Shown: positions 10,763 to 20,252, counted from the stretch's first letter. The stretch is 64,000 nt of DNA from Cyclobacteriaceae bacterium (GCA_020436165.1 JAGQYI010000019.1:21394-85393), one strand, 5' to 3'. Notes: a model not told the origin generated them from the letters alone. A program made the numbers and translations.

Positions 10763-10793
10763 CAAAGATACATCTCGTGCCTGAACTACCCAA
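10763..10793 (-). promoter_or_regulatory. Promoter of the sdh operon
   Basis: On the minus strand a TTG (10793-10791) is followed by exactly 20 bases and then TATCTTTG (10770-10763), matching the Bacteroidota TTG-N19/20-TAnnTTTG promoter. The predicted start site gives a leader of about 30 bases before the sdhC ATG. Confidence 0.75.
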
Positions 10794-10927
10794 TGGAAAT
10801 TCATATCAATATTAATTCTAAATAGTTATACGGTTATTTGTTAAAAGGTTAATAAGTATGCGATTAAATTGAATTAAGGAAGAACGGATAATAAAGGCAA
10901 TCTCAAAATAAAATTGGCACATACCAA

Positions 10928-12409
10928 TTAACCGGTAACCAAATCACTTATCTCCTTCCTAAGTTTCAAAAGCTGGCTCTCTCTTTCAATTAGTCTGGGG
11001 TTTGGCATACCATCTTCAAACATATCGTAATGTTCCAGCACCCATTGTTTTGTAACGGTAACTTCTTTGATGGCAGGATCATTTACAAACCTGGTTTTAG
11101 AAACAAAACGACTGTTTATAAGGAACCCAACAGATATGCAACAGTTGAGGTTTTCTGAAGGTAGCATAGGATATGCCACAGAAATTATAAGATACTGGTA
11201 GTTGCTGCCCTTATAACTTACTTTGTAAACAGTGCAAACAGGCTTTGAGTCTCCTGCTTTTTGGAATTGGCTCAAGGTAGTATATGCCGTCCATCTTTGG
11301 CAGGCTTTGTCTTCTACAAAAGAATTAACGTTTTGTGGCAGGCCTGAACCGTTTAACGCTTTGGTTAGCGTAATGGTATTGTTTGTTAGGGCATGGTTGT
11401 AGCGGGTAAAGAAAAGCTGCGGGAACCGGAAATATTTTGGTACCAGGTTGGTAATCCGTAACATGAACATCTCTGCGTTAGAATGGTTTCGTTCCATCAA
11501 GCGGATTACTTCAGAAGGAGAAAACTTGTCTTTCTGAGTGAAATCCACAAGGCCCTTGGTAAAAAGGCGCTCATCGAGCAGCAAGGCACTTGCAAAATAG
11601 TACGATCTGAAATTATTGAGCACATGCTCAAATGAGAGTGTTTCAATCCAAGAGGAGGTTAGTGGCCGCTTGGTGGCTCCCAAAACATTAAAACCAACCT
11701 CCCTGCTTAAAATGAATAGTTTTTGTGCGGATGATAATTTAGAGTTTAGCAAAAGCTTTGGCCTTTTGCCCGGCACCAGCAAGTAACGCAATTTATCCAG
11801 CCTGGGCTGATTACTGAAGCCATCAAAATCAAAGGAATACTTGTATGTATTTGTAAGCAAACCCTTGAGTTTTTCCTCGATATGAGAGGAATGAACATTG
11901 ATATTAAGCCTTCTTCGAACTTCTTTCGCTTTTTCTTCCAGCTCAGGAAAATAATTGTCGTGCATTTCCTGGTAGGAGCGCAAAACAGAAAAATAAAGAC
12001 TTTCTACCTTAAAATCATGCTCCCTGCCAATGCGGATGATAGCATCTACAAAGGCGCTGAATTGAACCGGTGCAGTAGAGAGAAGTACCAGAAGATCATG
12101 CGAATTAACTCCAAAGAACTCCAGCGGTAACTCACTTAGCAAATCTGTTTTAACTAATGACGAAATAGGTGTAAGCTTTTTGTCAAGTTGTAAGGATACA
12201 AGGTTGTCATAGCTGGTATCAAGCGCTTCTGCCAGTGCATCAATTTTCTCCGGCTTGGGATATTTTTTACCTTTTTCGATCTCGTTCAGATACGATTTCG
12301 AAATACCGGTTCTGTCAGATAACTGAGACAGGGATAGTCCGCTTTCTGCTCTAAGCTGTTTTAACTTGAGCCCAAATATGAATTTGATATTGGGAGCAGA
12401 AATTTGCAT
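10928..12409 (-). CDS. XRE-family regulator with ScfR/IrrE-like C-terminal part
   Basis: 493 residues. An XRE helix-turn-helix fills about 10-66 (LSQLSDRTGISKSYLNEIEK). The remaining 420 residues resemble the large cytoplasmic ScfR-type regulators (short-chain fatty acyl responsive; RamB and MldR are known members), which carry a degenerate IrrE-like segment and a C-terminal DUF2083-like region. The place where an active metallopeptidase would have HExxH reads SREVGF, so peptidase activity is not expected. A Cys pair-rich stretch (NLNCCISVGF) lies near the end. It is divergent from the SulP/carbonic anhydrase operon, with a 14-base palindrome between them. The ScfR link is made from architecture; the ligand is unknown. 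Confidence 0.7.
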   Translation of the reverse strand: MQISAPNIKFIFGLKLKQLRAESGLSLSQLSDRTGISKSYLNEIEKGKKYPKPEKIDALAEALDTSYDNLVSLQLDKKLTPISSLVKTDLLSELPLEFFGVNSHDLLVLLSTAPVQFSAFVDAIIRIGREHDFKVESLYFSVLRSYQEMHDNYFPELEEKAKEVRRRLNINVHSSHIEEKLKGLLTNTYKYSFDFDGFSNQPRLDKLRYLLVPGKRPKLLLNSKLSSAQKLFILSREVGFNVLGATKRPLTSSWIETLSFEHVLNNFRSYYFASALLLDERLFTKGLVDFTQKDKFSPSEVIRLMERNHSNAEMFMLRITNLVPKYFRFPQLFFTRYNHALTNNTITLTKALNGSGLPQNVNSFVEDKACQRWTAYTTLSQFQKAGDSKPVCTVYKVSYKGSNYQYLIISVAYPMLPSENLNCCISVGFLINSRFVSKTRFVNDPAIKEVTVTKQWVLEHYDMFEDGMPNPRLIERESQLLKLRKEISDLVTG

Positions 12410-12424
12410 TTTGCGAATTTTCGC

Positions 12425-12455
12425 TAAAGTTACTTAAGGGTTGCAACTCAAACAA
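12425..12455 (-). promoter_or_regulatory. Probable promoter of the XRE regulator
   Basis: On the minus strand TTG (12455-12453), 20 bases, then TAACTTTA (12432-12425), one mismatch from TAnnTTTG. The TTG lies within the palindrome 12450-12463, so autoregulation is plausible. Confidence 0.45.
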
Positions 12456-12463
12456 ATTTGTTT
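12450..12463. promoter_or_regulatory. Perfect 14-bp palindrome, candidate operator
   Basis: AAACAAATTTGTTT is its own reverse complement. It overlaps the -33 elements of both divergent promoters (regulator to the left, SulP operon to the right), an ideal place for a dimeric XRE-type repressor or activator. Confidence 0.5.
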
Positions 12464-12488
12464 CGTAGTGGTGATAAAGATATTTTTG
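12458..12488 (+). promoter_or_regulatory. Promoter of the small protein/SulP/carbonic anhydrase operon
   Basis: TTG (12458-12460), 20 bases, then TATTTTTG (12481-12488): a full match to the Bacteroidota promoter pattern. Transcription would begin a few bases later, about 15-20 bases before the TTG start at 12511. Confidence 0.7.
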
Positions 12489-12510
12489 TTCTTAAACTAA
12501 CCAGATCTGT

Positions 12511-12816
12511 TTGAAAAATACGGTTGACATACTTTTGGTTTTTTTGCTGCTGAGTGTTTTCTCCATGCAAATAGGTATGAGCTGTTTTCAAATGAAAAAA
12601 CACGATGCAACAATTGCGTTATTAGATGCAGCAGATGCAGGACAGCAGGAAGGGGATTCTAAATCGGAAGTAGACCTAAAAGAATTCAATTTCAATAAAC
12701 TGAAAAGACCTGAAATGAAACTTAGTTGCCAGTATTGCATTGAACACAACCGATCATATACTTTTCCTCTTTCATTGATTTTTCTTGAAACAGCTACTCC
12801 GCCCCCCAGGGTTTAG
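12511..12816 (+). CDS. Small secreted or membrane-bound protein of unknown function
   Basis: 101 residues from a TTG start placed 22 bases after a good -7 box; no ATG occurs before residue 19. The first ~26 residues are a hydrophobic segment (VDILLVFLLLSVFSMQIGMSC) of signal-peptide or signal-anchor type; the Cys at its end could be a relaxed lipidation site. A charged middle and a CxxC pair (CQYC) follow, and the end is Pro-rich. I do not recognise the family. It is 87 bases upstream of the SulP gene with no terminator between, so I infer one transcript. It could instead be a shadow, but the promoter and the export signal argue for a gene. Confidence 0.5.
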   Translation: MKNTVDILLVFLLLSVFSMQIGMSCFQMKKHDATIALLDAADAGQQEGDSKSEVDLKEFNFNKLKRPEMKLSCQYCIEHNRSYTFPLSLIFLETATPPPRV

Positions 12817-12903
12817 TTATTCTTTGAGTGTGAACAACGCCTGGCTCTTTCCTTCTAAAAGAGTCTGAAATAAATTTTACAAAGGTCAACTAATAGAAAA
12901 TCA

Positions 12904-14460
12904 ATGAATTTATTTAACAATTTTAAAAAAGACTTACCTGCCAGTATTGTGGTTTTGTTTGTGGCCATACCACTGTGTCTTGGAATTGCCCTTGCAAGTG
13001 GGGCTCCGCTGCTTTCAGGAATTATAGCGGGAATTATCGGTGGTGTGCTGGTGGGCTCGCTGAGTGGTTCTTCGCTGGGAGTAAGCGGACCTGCAGCCGG
13101 CCTTGCCGTAATCGTGCTTAACTCAATTACTGAATTAGGCGGATTTGAGACATTTCTGCTTTCTGTAGTTATTGCAGGTGTTATCCAAATTATACTGGGG
13201 GTAGTAAAAGCCGGTGTTATCGGGTATTACTTTCCTTCTGCCGTTATTAAAGGAATGCTAACCGGCATTGGTATCGTAATTATTTTCAAGCAGATACCGC
13301 ATGCGTTTGGATACGATGCCGATTTTGAAGGAGAATTTTCTTTTCTTCAACCAGACGGGCACACAACTTTTTCGGAGTTGTATTACATGCTCGATCGGAT
13401 TACCCCGAGCGCCATCCTAATAGCTGCGCTAGGCTTGGTAATAATTTTAGTTTGGGATAATATCTTATCCAAAAAGCACACTTTTTTTAAGCTGCTTCAA
13501 GGGCCAATTGTAGCTGTTGTTGCAGGTATATTTTACCAGGTGCTAATGAAGAACTATTGGCCATCTATGGCGCTTGGAAACCAACACCTTGTTAATGTTC
13601 CTGTTTCCGGTTCATTTTCTGACTTCCTAAATCTTTTTACATTACCTGATTTTAGCCAGATTCTGAACCCGCAGGTTTATGTGGTCGGCATTACCATTGC
13701 TGTGGTAGCCAGTTTGGAAACACTTTTGAGTGTGGAGGCTACGGATAAACTTGATCCTCATAAGCGGGTTACACCAACAAATCAGGAGTTAAAAGCTCAG
13801 GGTATCGGTAATGTGGTTTCGGGGCTTATTGGTGGTTTACCAATAACGCAGGTAATCGTGCGCAGTTCAGCCAATGTACAATCGGGTGGACAAACCAAGC
13901 TTTCAACAATACTTCATGGTATTCTTTTAGTATTGGTGGTGGTAATTATACCCAAAGTTCTGAATATGATCCCACTGGCTGTTCTGGCCAGTATATTGAT
14001 TGTGGTGGGTTTCAAACTAGCAAAGCCTTCGCTGTTTATAAACATGTACAAACTTGGTAAAGACCAGTTTTATCCCTTTGTACTTACCGTTATTGTTCTT
14101 GTGTTTACCGATTTGCTCACCGGAATAGGTGTTGGCTTGCTCATAGGAGTAATCATCATATTGAGAAGAAACTTTAAGAATTCTCATTTCCTTCATTTGG
14201 AAGATAAACTTGAACAGGATAAGCATCATAAAATACGAATTACATTATCTGAAGAAGTTACCTTTTTAAATAAAGCAGCTATTCTAAAAGAGTTGAACGA
14301 CATTAAGCCTGACAGTGAAGTTACCATTGACATGTCAAAATCCTTTAGCATTGACTATGATGTCTTGGAAATTATTGACAACTTCACGCAGGTAGCTGAA
14401 GAAAAAAATATTAAGGTTACATTAATAGGAAGAGGGGAAGAAGTAACCGCAGATTATTAA
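12904..14460 (+). CDS. SulP-family inorganic anion transporter (probable bicarbonate importer)
   Basis: 518 residues with about 10-12 membrane helices through residue ~425 and a C-terminal STAS domain (about 430-518, containing VTIDMSKSFSIDYDVLEII). The N-terminal signature (LPASIVVLFVAIPLCLGIALASGAP) and the QVIVRSSANVQSGG segment are typical of SulP carriers. SulP proteins move sulfate, bicarbonate or other anions. The gene 11 bases downstream encodes a beta-carbonic anhydrase, a pairing seen in known SulP bicarbonate transporters, so bicarbonate is the likely substrate. This is inferred from context, not from residues. Confidence 0.88.
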   Translation: MNLFNNFKKDLPASIVVLFVAIPLCLGIALASGAPLLSGIIAGIIGGVLVGSLSGSSLGVSGPAAGLAVIVLNSITELGGFETFLLSVVIAGVIQIILGVVKAGVIGYYFPSAVIKGMLTGIGIVIIFKQIPHAFGYDADFEGEFSFLQPDGHTTFSELYYMLDRITPSAILIAALGLVIILVWDNILSKKHTFFKLLQGPIVAVVAGIFYQVLMKNYWPSMALGNQHLVNVPVSGSFSDFLNLFTLPDFSQILNPQVYVVGITIAVVASLETLLSVEATDKLDPHKRVTPTNQELKAQGIGNVVSGLIGGLPITQVIVRSSANVQSGGQTKLSTILHGILLVLVVVIIPKVLNMIPLAVLASILIVVGFKLAKPSLFINMYKLGKDQFYPFVLTVIVLVFTDLLTGIGVGLLIGVIIILRRNFKNSHFLHLEDKLEQDKHHKIRITLSEEVTFLNKAAILKELNDIKPDSEVTIDMSKSFSIDYDVLEIIDNFTQVAEEKNIKVTLIGRGEEVTADY

Positions 14461-14471
14461 GGAGATAGAAT

Positions 14472-15089
14472 ATGAGAACACATACCAAAGAATCGCAACA
14501 GAATATGACGCCAGAAAAGGCCATGCAATACCTAAAGGAAGGGAATGAACGCTTCGTTCAAAATTTGAAAGCCCACAGAGATCATCTGGAACAGGTAAAC
14601 GAAACAAGGGAAGGGCAGTATCCTTTTGCTACAATATTAAGTTGTATTGACTCAAGGGTGTCTGCGGAATTAATTTTTGACCAGGGACTGGGTGATATTT
14701 TCAGTATTCGAATAGCAGGCAACATTCTTAATGAAGATATAGTAGGAAGTATGGAGTTTGCGTGTAAAATTGCCGGATCAAAACTTATAGTAGTTTTGGG
14801 CCATACACGCTGTGGCGCTGTTAATGGTGCGGTAAAAGATGTGAAAATGGGAAGTCTTTCCGGGCTTTTGGCCAAAATTAAACCGGCTATTGAAACAGTA
14901 GAAAGTAAGGCAGAGCACGACCATGGAAGCGACCCCTACCTTGATGAGGTAGTAGAGCAAAACGTACAAAACGTGGCAAAGGAAATTTTGGAAAGAAGCC
15001 CTATTTTGAAAGACATGGTAGAAAGCGGGGAAATCGATATTGCCAAAGGGGTGTATTCTGTGGATACAGGAATGGTTGAGTTTTGCTAA
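14472..15089 (+). CDS. Beta-class carbonic anhydrase
   Basis: 205 residues. The zinc ligands of the beta class are in place: C58 in SCIDSR, H111 and C114 in GHTRCGA, with the D60/R62 dyad. It catalyses CO2 + H2O to bicarbonate and proton in the cytoplasm. It starts 11 bases after the SulP gene and is surely co-transcribed, so the pair probably supplies bicarbonate to carboxylases or controls pH. Its last bases abut the leader of the Nudix gene. Confidence 0.95.
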   Translation: MRTHTKESQQNMTPEKAMQYLKEGNERFVQNLKAHRDHLEQVNETREGQYPFATILSCIDSRVSAELIFDQGLGDIFSIRIAGNILNEDIVGSMEFACKIAGSKLIVVLGHTRCGAVNGAVKDVKMGSLSGLLAKIKPAIETVESKAEHDHGSDPYLDEVVEQNVQNVAKEILERSPILKDMVESGEIDIAKGVYSVDTGMVEFC

Positions 15090-15133
15090 GGCTAAGAAAT
15101 AATGTTTCTGATAATGTTTTGATGGAATCAGGA

Positions 15134-15141
15134 TATTTTTG
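15134..15141 (+). promoter_or_regulatory. -7 box before the Nudix gene
   Basis: TATTTTTG matches TAnnTTTG. It lies 11 bases before the ATG at 15152, which argues for that start rather than the in-frame codons upstream; a -33 TTG at the right spacing was not found. Confidence 0.35.
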
Positions 15142-15151
15142 TACTGATTCT

Positions 15152-15796
15152 ATGAAGCAGTTTACGGAGAGTTTGTCAGAAGTTTTAAGGGGGCCTTTAC
15201 CTGGTATTGAAGCTCAAAAAAGAATGATGCCAAGGGCAGAAACCCTCTTTGATCGTTTTTCGATTGAAGTGAAAAAGGGGGCCAAAGAAGGAGCAGTTCT
15301 TTTGTTGCTTTATCCTAAAGATGGGGACATCTTTTTCCCGCTCACACTGCGCCAAACATATAACGGGGCTCACTCTGGTCAAATCAGCTTTCCCGGTGGA
15401 AAAATTGAGCCAACGGATGATTCACCAACAGATACAGCACTCAGGGAAACACAGGAAGAGTTAGGCATTAATAGGTCTTCAATTCAGATTCTTGGCAAAC
15501 TTACTGATCTGTTTATCATGGCCAGTAATTTTAATGTTCGCCCTGTGGTAGGCTATGTGTCTGAAGTTCCTGATTTTAAAATTGATAATAGGGAAGTGGC
15601 TGAAGTCATTGAAATTTCAATTGGTCAGCTACTGGATACCCGATTAGTGAAAGAGAAAGAAATGAAGGTCAATAACAAATACCCAATACAGGCTCCCTAT
15701 TTTGACTTTGGCGGATATCATGTTTGGGGAGCTACTGCCATGATGTTATCTGAATTTAAGGAACTGATTAAAGGGAAAGGAATTGCTGCGTTTTAA
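15152..15796 (+). CDS. CoA pyrophosphatase-type Nudix hydrolase (NudL-like)
   Basis: 214 residues from the ATG at 15152; the frame is open farther upstream (to 15083) but that would overlap the carbonic anhydrase end and add a segment without family match, whereas MKQFTESLSEVLRGPLPG begins as homologues do. The UPF0035/NudL segment HSGQISFPGGKIEP joins the Nudix box, which ends in ALRETQEELGI. Family members hydrolyse CoA and derivatives to 3',5'-ADP and phosphopantetheine, balancing CoA pools. It lies on the same strand as the carbonic anhydrase but may have its own promoter. Confidence 0.87.
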   Translation: MKQFTESLSEVLRGPLPGIEAQKRMMPRAETLFDRFSIEVKKGAKEGAVLLLLYPKDGDIFFPLTLRQTYNGAHSGQISFPGGKIEPTDDSPTDTALRETQEELGINRSSIQILGKLTDLFIMASNFNVRPVVGYVSEVPDFKIDNREVAEVIEISIGQLLDTRLVKEKEMKVNNKYPIQAPYFDFGGYHVWGATAMMLSEFKELIKGKGIAAF

Positions 15797-15837
15797 AAAG
15801 ATACGCCCGTAGGTGGCGTTTAACAATCAAATAAATT

Positions 15838-17088
15838 ATGCATACAAAAGAAGCGTTTATAACAAACGATGCCATAATACTGGGAATTTTAATGGGCCTT
15901 TTGGCCCTGGTTTTTATCACCTCTGAAAGGGAAGGTGCATTTTGGAAAAAGTTTTATACCTACGTGCCAACTGTGCTCTTATGCTACTTTCTGCCTTCTC
16001 TGTTAAACTCTTTTGGTTTGGTAGATGGAGAAAAGAGCCGACTCTATTTTGTTGCTTCCCGCTTTTTGCTTCCGGCAAGTCTTGCCTTGCTTACCTTAAG
16101 CGTTGATTTAAGGGAAATAAAGAAGCTCGGCTTTAAAGCAGTGATTATGTTCTTTGCCGGTACGGCTGGTATTATACTAGGTGGGCCGCTGGCTATTCTT
16201 ATAACTTCGTTTATTGCCCCGGATGTTGTAGGTGGTGTTGGCCCCGAGGCGATTTGGAGGGGCATGTCAACTATAGCCGGTAGCTGGATAGGAGGAGGAG
16301 CCAACCAGGCTGCAATGTACGAAGTGTTTAAGCCGTCAGCTCATCTTTACTCTACAGTAATTGCGGTAGATGTAATAATTGCCAATATTTGGATGGGCTT
16401 TCTTCTGTTCGGTATTGGCAGGTCCAAAAGTATCGATAAATTCTTCAAAGCAGATTCTTCCTCTATTGAGGAAGTAAAGCATAGGGTAGAAGCCTACCGT
16501 TTGAGCATTGCCAAAATACCAACCCTATCCGATTTAATAAAAATACTGACAGTGGGTTTCGGTGCTGTGGCCATCGGCCATGCAATAGCAGGAGTAATTG
16601 CTCCTTATTTTAAAGAGAATTTTCCTGTTTTGGAACGTATTAGTTTAACAAGCGAGTTCTTCTGGATCGTAGTTATTGCAACGCTCGTTGGTCTCATTCT
16701 GTCCTTCACCAAAACAAGGACCCTGGAAGGAGTAGGAGCTTCCAGAGTTGGCAGTGCCTTTGTGTATGTGCTTATTGCCACCATTGGAATGAAGATGAAC
16801 ATCATGGCTATTTTCGATAACCCAGCCTTGTTTTTGGTAGGAGCACTCTGGATGGTTGTACATGTAATCATATTGATTATTGTGGCCAAGCTTATTAAAG
16901 CTCCTTTTTTCTTTTTGGCTGTTGGCAGTCAGGCTAATGTGGGTGGTGCCGCTTCTGCCCCTGTGGTGGCTTCAGCTTTTCATCCTTCTTTAGCTCCCGT
17001 TGGTGTTTTATTGGCTGTTTTAGGTTATACCATTGGTACCTTAGGCGCCTATATTACAGGTTTAATGATGCAGGCGGTAGCGCCATAA
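15838..17088 (+). CDS. DUF819 (YjcL-like) integral membrane protein
   Basis: 416 residues, with about ten hydrophobic helices. Signature parts include GSWIGGGANQAAM near the middle and GSQANVGGAASAPVVA near the C-terminus, two glycine-rich repeats related to each other as in inverted-repeat carriers. The family (DUF819) is known only by sequence; its fold suggests a secondary transporter. A weak hairpin (ACGCC/GGCGT, 15803-15819) lies before the ATG. No neighbour reveals a substrate. Confidence 0.8.
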   Translation: MHTKEAFITNDAIILGILMGLLALVFITSEREGAFWKKFYTYVPTVLLCYFLPSLLNSFGLVDGEKSRLYFVASRFLLPASLALLTLSVDLREIKKLGFKAVIMFFAGTAGIILGGPLAILITSFIAPDVVGGVGPEAIWRGMSTIAGSWIGGGANQAAMYEVFKPSAHLYSTVIAVDVIIANIWMGFLLFGIGRSKSIDKFFKADSSSIEEVKHRVEAYRLSIAKIPTLSDLIKILTVGFGAVAIGHAIAGVIAPYFKENFPVLERISLTSEFFWIVVIATLVGLILSFTKTRTLEGVGASRVGSAFVYVLIATIGMKMNIMAIFDNPALFLVGALWMVVHVIILIIVAKLIKAPFFFLAVGSQANVGGAASAPVVASAFHPSLAPVGVLLAVLGYTIGTLGAYITGLMMQAVAP

Positions 17089-17141
17089 AAATGATACACT
17101 AAATTTATAATCTCATTTCAATGTTAAGGCCATATTTCTTA

Positions 17142-17149
17142 TAACTTTG
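17142..17149 (+). promoter_or_regulatory. -7 box of the cytochrome c biogenesis gene
   Basis: TAACTTTG matches TAnnTTTG, 34 bases before the ATG at 17184. No good TTG at -33. Confidence 0.45.
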
Positions 17150-17183
17150 CCCTGCATTTATAGTTCATCTCATCCATTCAACT

Positions 17184-20100
17184 ATGAAATACTTCAGGTT
17201 TTTATTCTCTATGTCCCTTACAGGGGCTTTGCTGTTGGTCTTTGGAATTAGTATTGGTGTAGCCACGTTTATAGAAAACGACTTTGGAGCTATTGGGGCC
17301 CAATCTGTTGTTTATAAAGCGCTTTGGTTCGAGCTCTTACTAGCGCTTCTGGTGGTGAATATGATCGGGGTGATTGTAGTACAAAAAATGTGGAGGAGGG
17401 AAAAATGGGTTAATCTACTGTTTCATGTGGCGTTTATAATTGTGTTGATCGGAGCGGGTATTACGCGTTTCTTTGGCCAGGAGGGCCTCATGCACATAAG
17501 AGAAGGACAAACCACAAATAGCTTTATTTCTGATGATACCTATGTTAGTGGTACTGTTCTCGATGGCAACTACCAGAAAGATTTTCACGACAAAGTTCTT
17601 TTTAGCCGAATAAAGAACAACCACTATTCAAAATCACTTACACTTTCTTCAGGTACCGTTAAATTGAAAATGAAGCAATTTATTTTCAATGCGAAACAGA
17701 TAGCAGAACACGATGAAGCAAATGGAGCCCCCATACTAACCCTGATTATAGCAGGTGAACAGGGAAGACAAAATATGTTTTTAAAGGCGGGTCAAACAGT
17801 TAATGTCAATGGACTTCCTATCAGTTTTAATAATGCGGATGCAATAAACACAGTGCAATTAATGGCAACCGACTCAGGATTGGTGATCAACACACCCTTT
17901 CCATTGAATACCATGAGCATGGATACCCGTCAAATGGCTACTTTAGAAACAGGTAAATCGGTGCCAGCCGCTTTCAGAACCTTATATACAGCTGGCAATG
18001 CCAATTTTGTTCTTAGTGCCTACGATCCAAAAGCAACTATAAAAATTGTTTCGTCACCTGTGGCTAATAATTCGCAGCAAACACGCGATGCAATTGTAAT
18101 GGAAGTTTCGGGTTATAACGATAGCAAAGAGGTGCTTCTTTTTGGAGGCAAAGGGTTTGATCCCGAGCCTGTTTTTGTTCGACTGGGAGATTTAAATATG
18201 AGCTTAACCTATGGCTCCAGAAGGATAGAGGTGCCATTTTCGGTTACGCTGAAAGATTTTCAGTTAGACAGATACCCAGGCTCCAATAGCCCTTCGTCTT
18301 ATGCAAGCGAGGTGGAGGTTAAAGATGGTAGCACTCAATTCCCGTTTCGTATCTACATGAATAATATTCTTTCATACAAAGGCTACCGATTGTACCAATC
18401 ATCGTACGACAAAGATGAGCTGGGTACTGTGCTATCTGTAAACAAAGATAAACCCGGCACAGCGGTAACTTATGCTGGCTATTTGCTATTGGCCATTGGT
18501 TTAATTTTGATCGTTTTCTCAAAGAATACACGTTTTAACCAGTTGTCTAAACTGATAGACAAAGTGCATAAAAAACGACAAAAACTAACCACAGTTTTCC
18601 TGCTGGTTCTTTTGGCTTCTTCGTCAGCAATGGCCATAGATGTGCCGGAGGCTCCCCCGGTTAAACAGGCAGAAGAATTTGGTAAACTGGTTTACCAAAC
18701 CAATGGTGGTAGAATGGCTCCTGTAAATTCGCTTGCAAGTGAGCTACTGAGAAAAGTATACAGAAAAAGTACACTTGGAGAGTATTCTGCTGACCAGGTA
18801 ATATTGGGTATGATGAGTAATGCCCATGAGTGGCAAAAAGTACCTATGATAAAAGTTAGCAATAGCGATGTAGCCGGTATTTTGGGAATTCAAGGAGGCT
18901 ATGCCAGCTTCCTGGACTTTTTTACTCCGGAGGGTGCCTACAAGCTAGCCGATATGGTAGACAAAGCCTATGCTAAAAAACCTGCTACACAAACTACTTT
19001 GGATAAGGATATAATTAAGGTGGACGAGCGGCTAAACGTTTCTTACCTTGTGTATCAGGGCTTGATCCTTAAGATTTTTCCTGTGCCCAATGATCCCGAT
19101 CACCACTGGGTATCACCTTTGGACGATAATTTCTATGCACTTAAAGGGGAAGATTCGGTCTTTGTAAGAAACGGAGCTTACCAGTATTTCAGGAGCATTG
19201 CCTCTAAGAACTACGATCAGGCGGATTACATTCTTAATGGCATAAAAAAATACCAGCAAACATATGGAGGCAGTGTAATGCCCAGCCAGCGAAAAATAAA
19301 TATGGAGATTAGCTTTAACAAATGGGATGTTTTCCAAAAGTTGTTCCCTTATTATACCACGGTAGGTTTTGTGCTTATGATGATAATATTTATAACCATT
19401 ATTTATCCAAAGCTTAAATTGAGCATACCGGTTAAAATAATGGTAGGACTGGTAATACTTGGTTTTGTTGCTCATACGGTAGGCCTGTCTTTAAGATGGT
19501 ACATTTCAGGGCATGCTCCCTGGAGTAACGGATACGAAGCCATGACATATATTGCATGGGCAACCCTTCTTGCAGGTTTGGCTTTCAGTCGTAAATCGCC
19601 AATGACCCTGGGCGTTACAGCGTTTTTGGCAGGTATTATTCTATTTGTGGCTCATCTAAGCTTTCTTGACCCTCAGATTACCAACCTGGTACCTGTACTT
19701 AAATCGTATTGGCTTACTATTCACGTAGCCACTATTACAGCCAGTTATGGTTTCATGGCGCTTGGTGCTTTGTTGGCATTCCTTAATTTGTCCATCATGG
19801 TTTTCAAAAAAAAGGATAATAACGAACGTTTGTCTCTTTCCATCGAAGAGTTAACCTATGTTATTGAAATGGCGCTAAGCATAGGTATTATCATGCTTAC
19901 CATTGGTACATTCCTTGGAGGTGTTTGGGCCAACGAATCGTGGGGCCGGTACTGGGGCTGGGACCCTAAAGAAACATGGGCACTTGCTTCAGTAATATTT
20001 TATGCCTTTGTGCTGCATATGCGTTTTATTCCGGGCTTGCGGGGCACATACTCCTTTAACCTTGCAGCACTGGTAGCATTTGCTTCCATCATTATGACGT

Positions 20101-20252
20101 TCTTTGGGGTAAACTACTATTTGTCTGGTTTGCACTCGTATGCAGCTGGCGACCCCATGCCAATACCTGCATGGATATATTACAGTGTAGGCACAGTTAC
20201 CGTTTTGGGTATAGTGTCTTATTTAAGAAATAGAAGGTTTAAAGAAGTTTAG
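17184..20252 (+). CDS. ccsBA: ResB-CcsA fusion, system II cytochrome c biogenesis protein
   Basis: 1022 residues. The N-terminal half is ResB/CcsB-like: three helices in the first ~100 residues, a large exported domain, and a fourth helix near residue 435. The C-terminal ~300 residues are CcsA-like, with the haem-handling tryptophan-rich WWD-type segment WGRYWGWDPKETWAL near 919-933 flanked by membrane helices. CcsBA carries haem across the membrane and attaches it to apocytochromes c at CxxCH. The single-chain form is usual in Bacteroidota and epsilonproteobacteria. The region between the halves (about 480-720) contains another exported-looking segment with the SSSAMA signal-like cleavage region. 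Confidence 0.92.
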   Translation: MKYFRFLFSMSLTGALLLVFGISIGVATFIENDFGAIGAQSVVYKALWFELLLALLVVNMIGVIVVQKMWRREKWVNLLFHVAFIIVLIGAGITRFFGQEGLMHIREGQTTNSFISDDTYVSGTVLDGNYQKDFHDKVLFSRIKNNHYSKSLTLSSGTVKLKMKQFIFNAKQIAEHDEANGAPILTLIIAGEQGRQNMFLKAGQTVNVNGLPISFNNADAINTVQLMATDSGLVINTPFPLNTMSMDTRQMATLETGKSVPAAFRTLYTAGNANFVLSAYDPKATIKIVSSPVANNSQQTRDAIVMEVSGYNDSKEVLLFGGKGFDPEPVFVRLGDLNMSLTYGSRRIEVPFSVTLKDFQLDRYPGSNSPSSYASEVEVKDGSTQFPFRIYMNNILSYKGYRLYQSSYDKDELGTVLSVNKDKPGTAVTYAGYLLLAIGLILIVFSKNTRFNQLSKLIDKVHKKRQKLTTVFLLVLLASSSAMAIDVPEAPPVKQAEEFGKLVYQTNGGRMAPVNSLASELLRKVYRKSTLGEYSADQVILGMMSNAHEWQKVPMIKVSNSDVAGILGIQGGYASFLDFFTPEGAYKLADMVDKAYAKKPATQTTLDKDIIKVDERLNVSYLVYQGLILKIFPVPNDPDHHWVSPLDDNFYALKGEDSVFVRNGAYQYFRSIASKNYDQADYILNGIKKYQQTYGGSVMPSQRKINMEISFNKWDVFQKLFPYYTTVGFVLMMIIFITIIYPKLKLSIPVKIMVGLVILGFVAHTVGLSLRWYISGHAPWSNGYEAMTYIAWATLLAGLAFSRKSPMTLGVTAFLAGIILFVAHLSFLDPQITNLVPVLKSYWLTIHVATITASYGFMALGALLAFLNLSIMVFKKKDNNERLSLSIEELTYVIEMALSIGIIMLTIGTFLGGVWANESWGRYWGWDPKETWALASVIFYAFVLHMRFIPGLRGTYSFNLAALVAFASIIMTFFGVNYYLSGLHSYAAGDPMPIPAWIYYSVGTVTVLGIVSYLRNRRFKEV

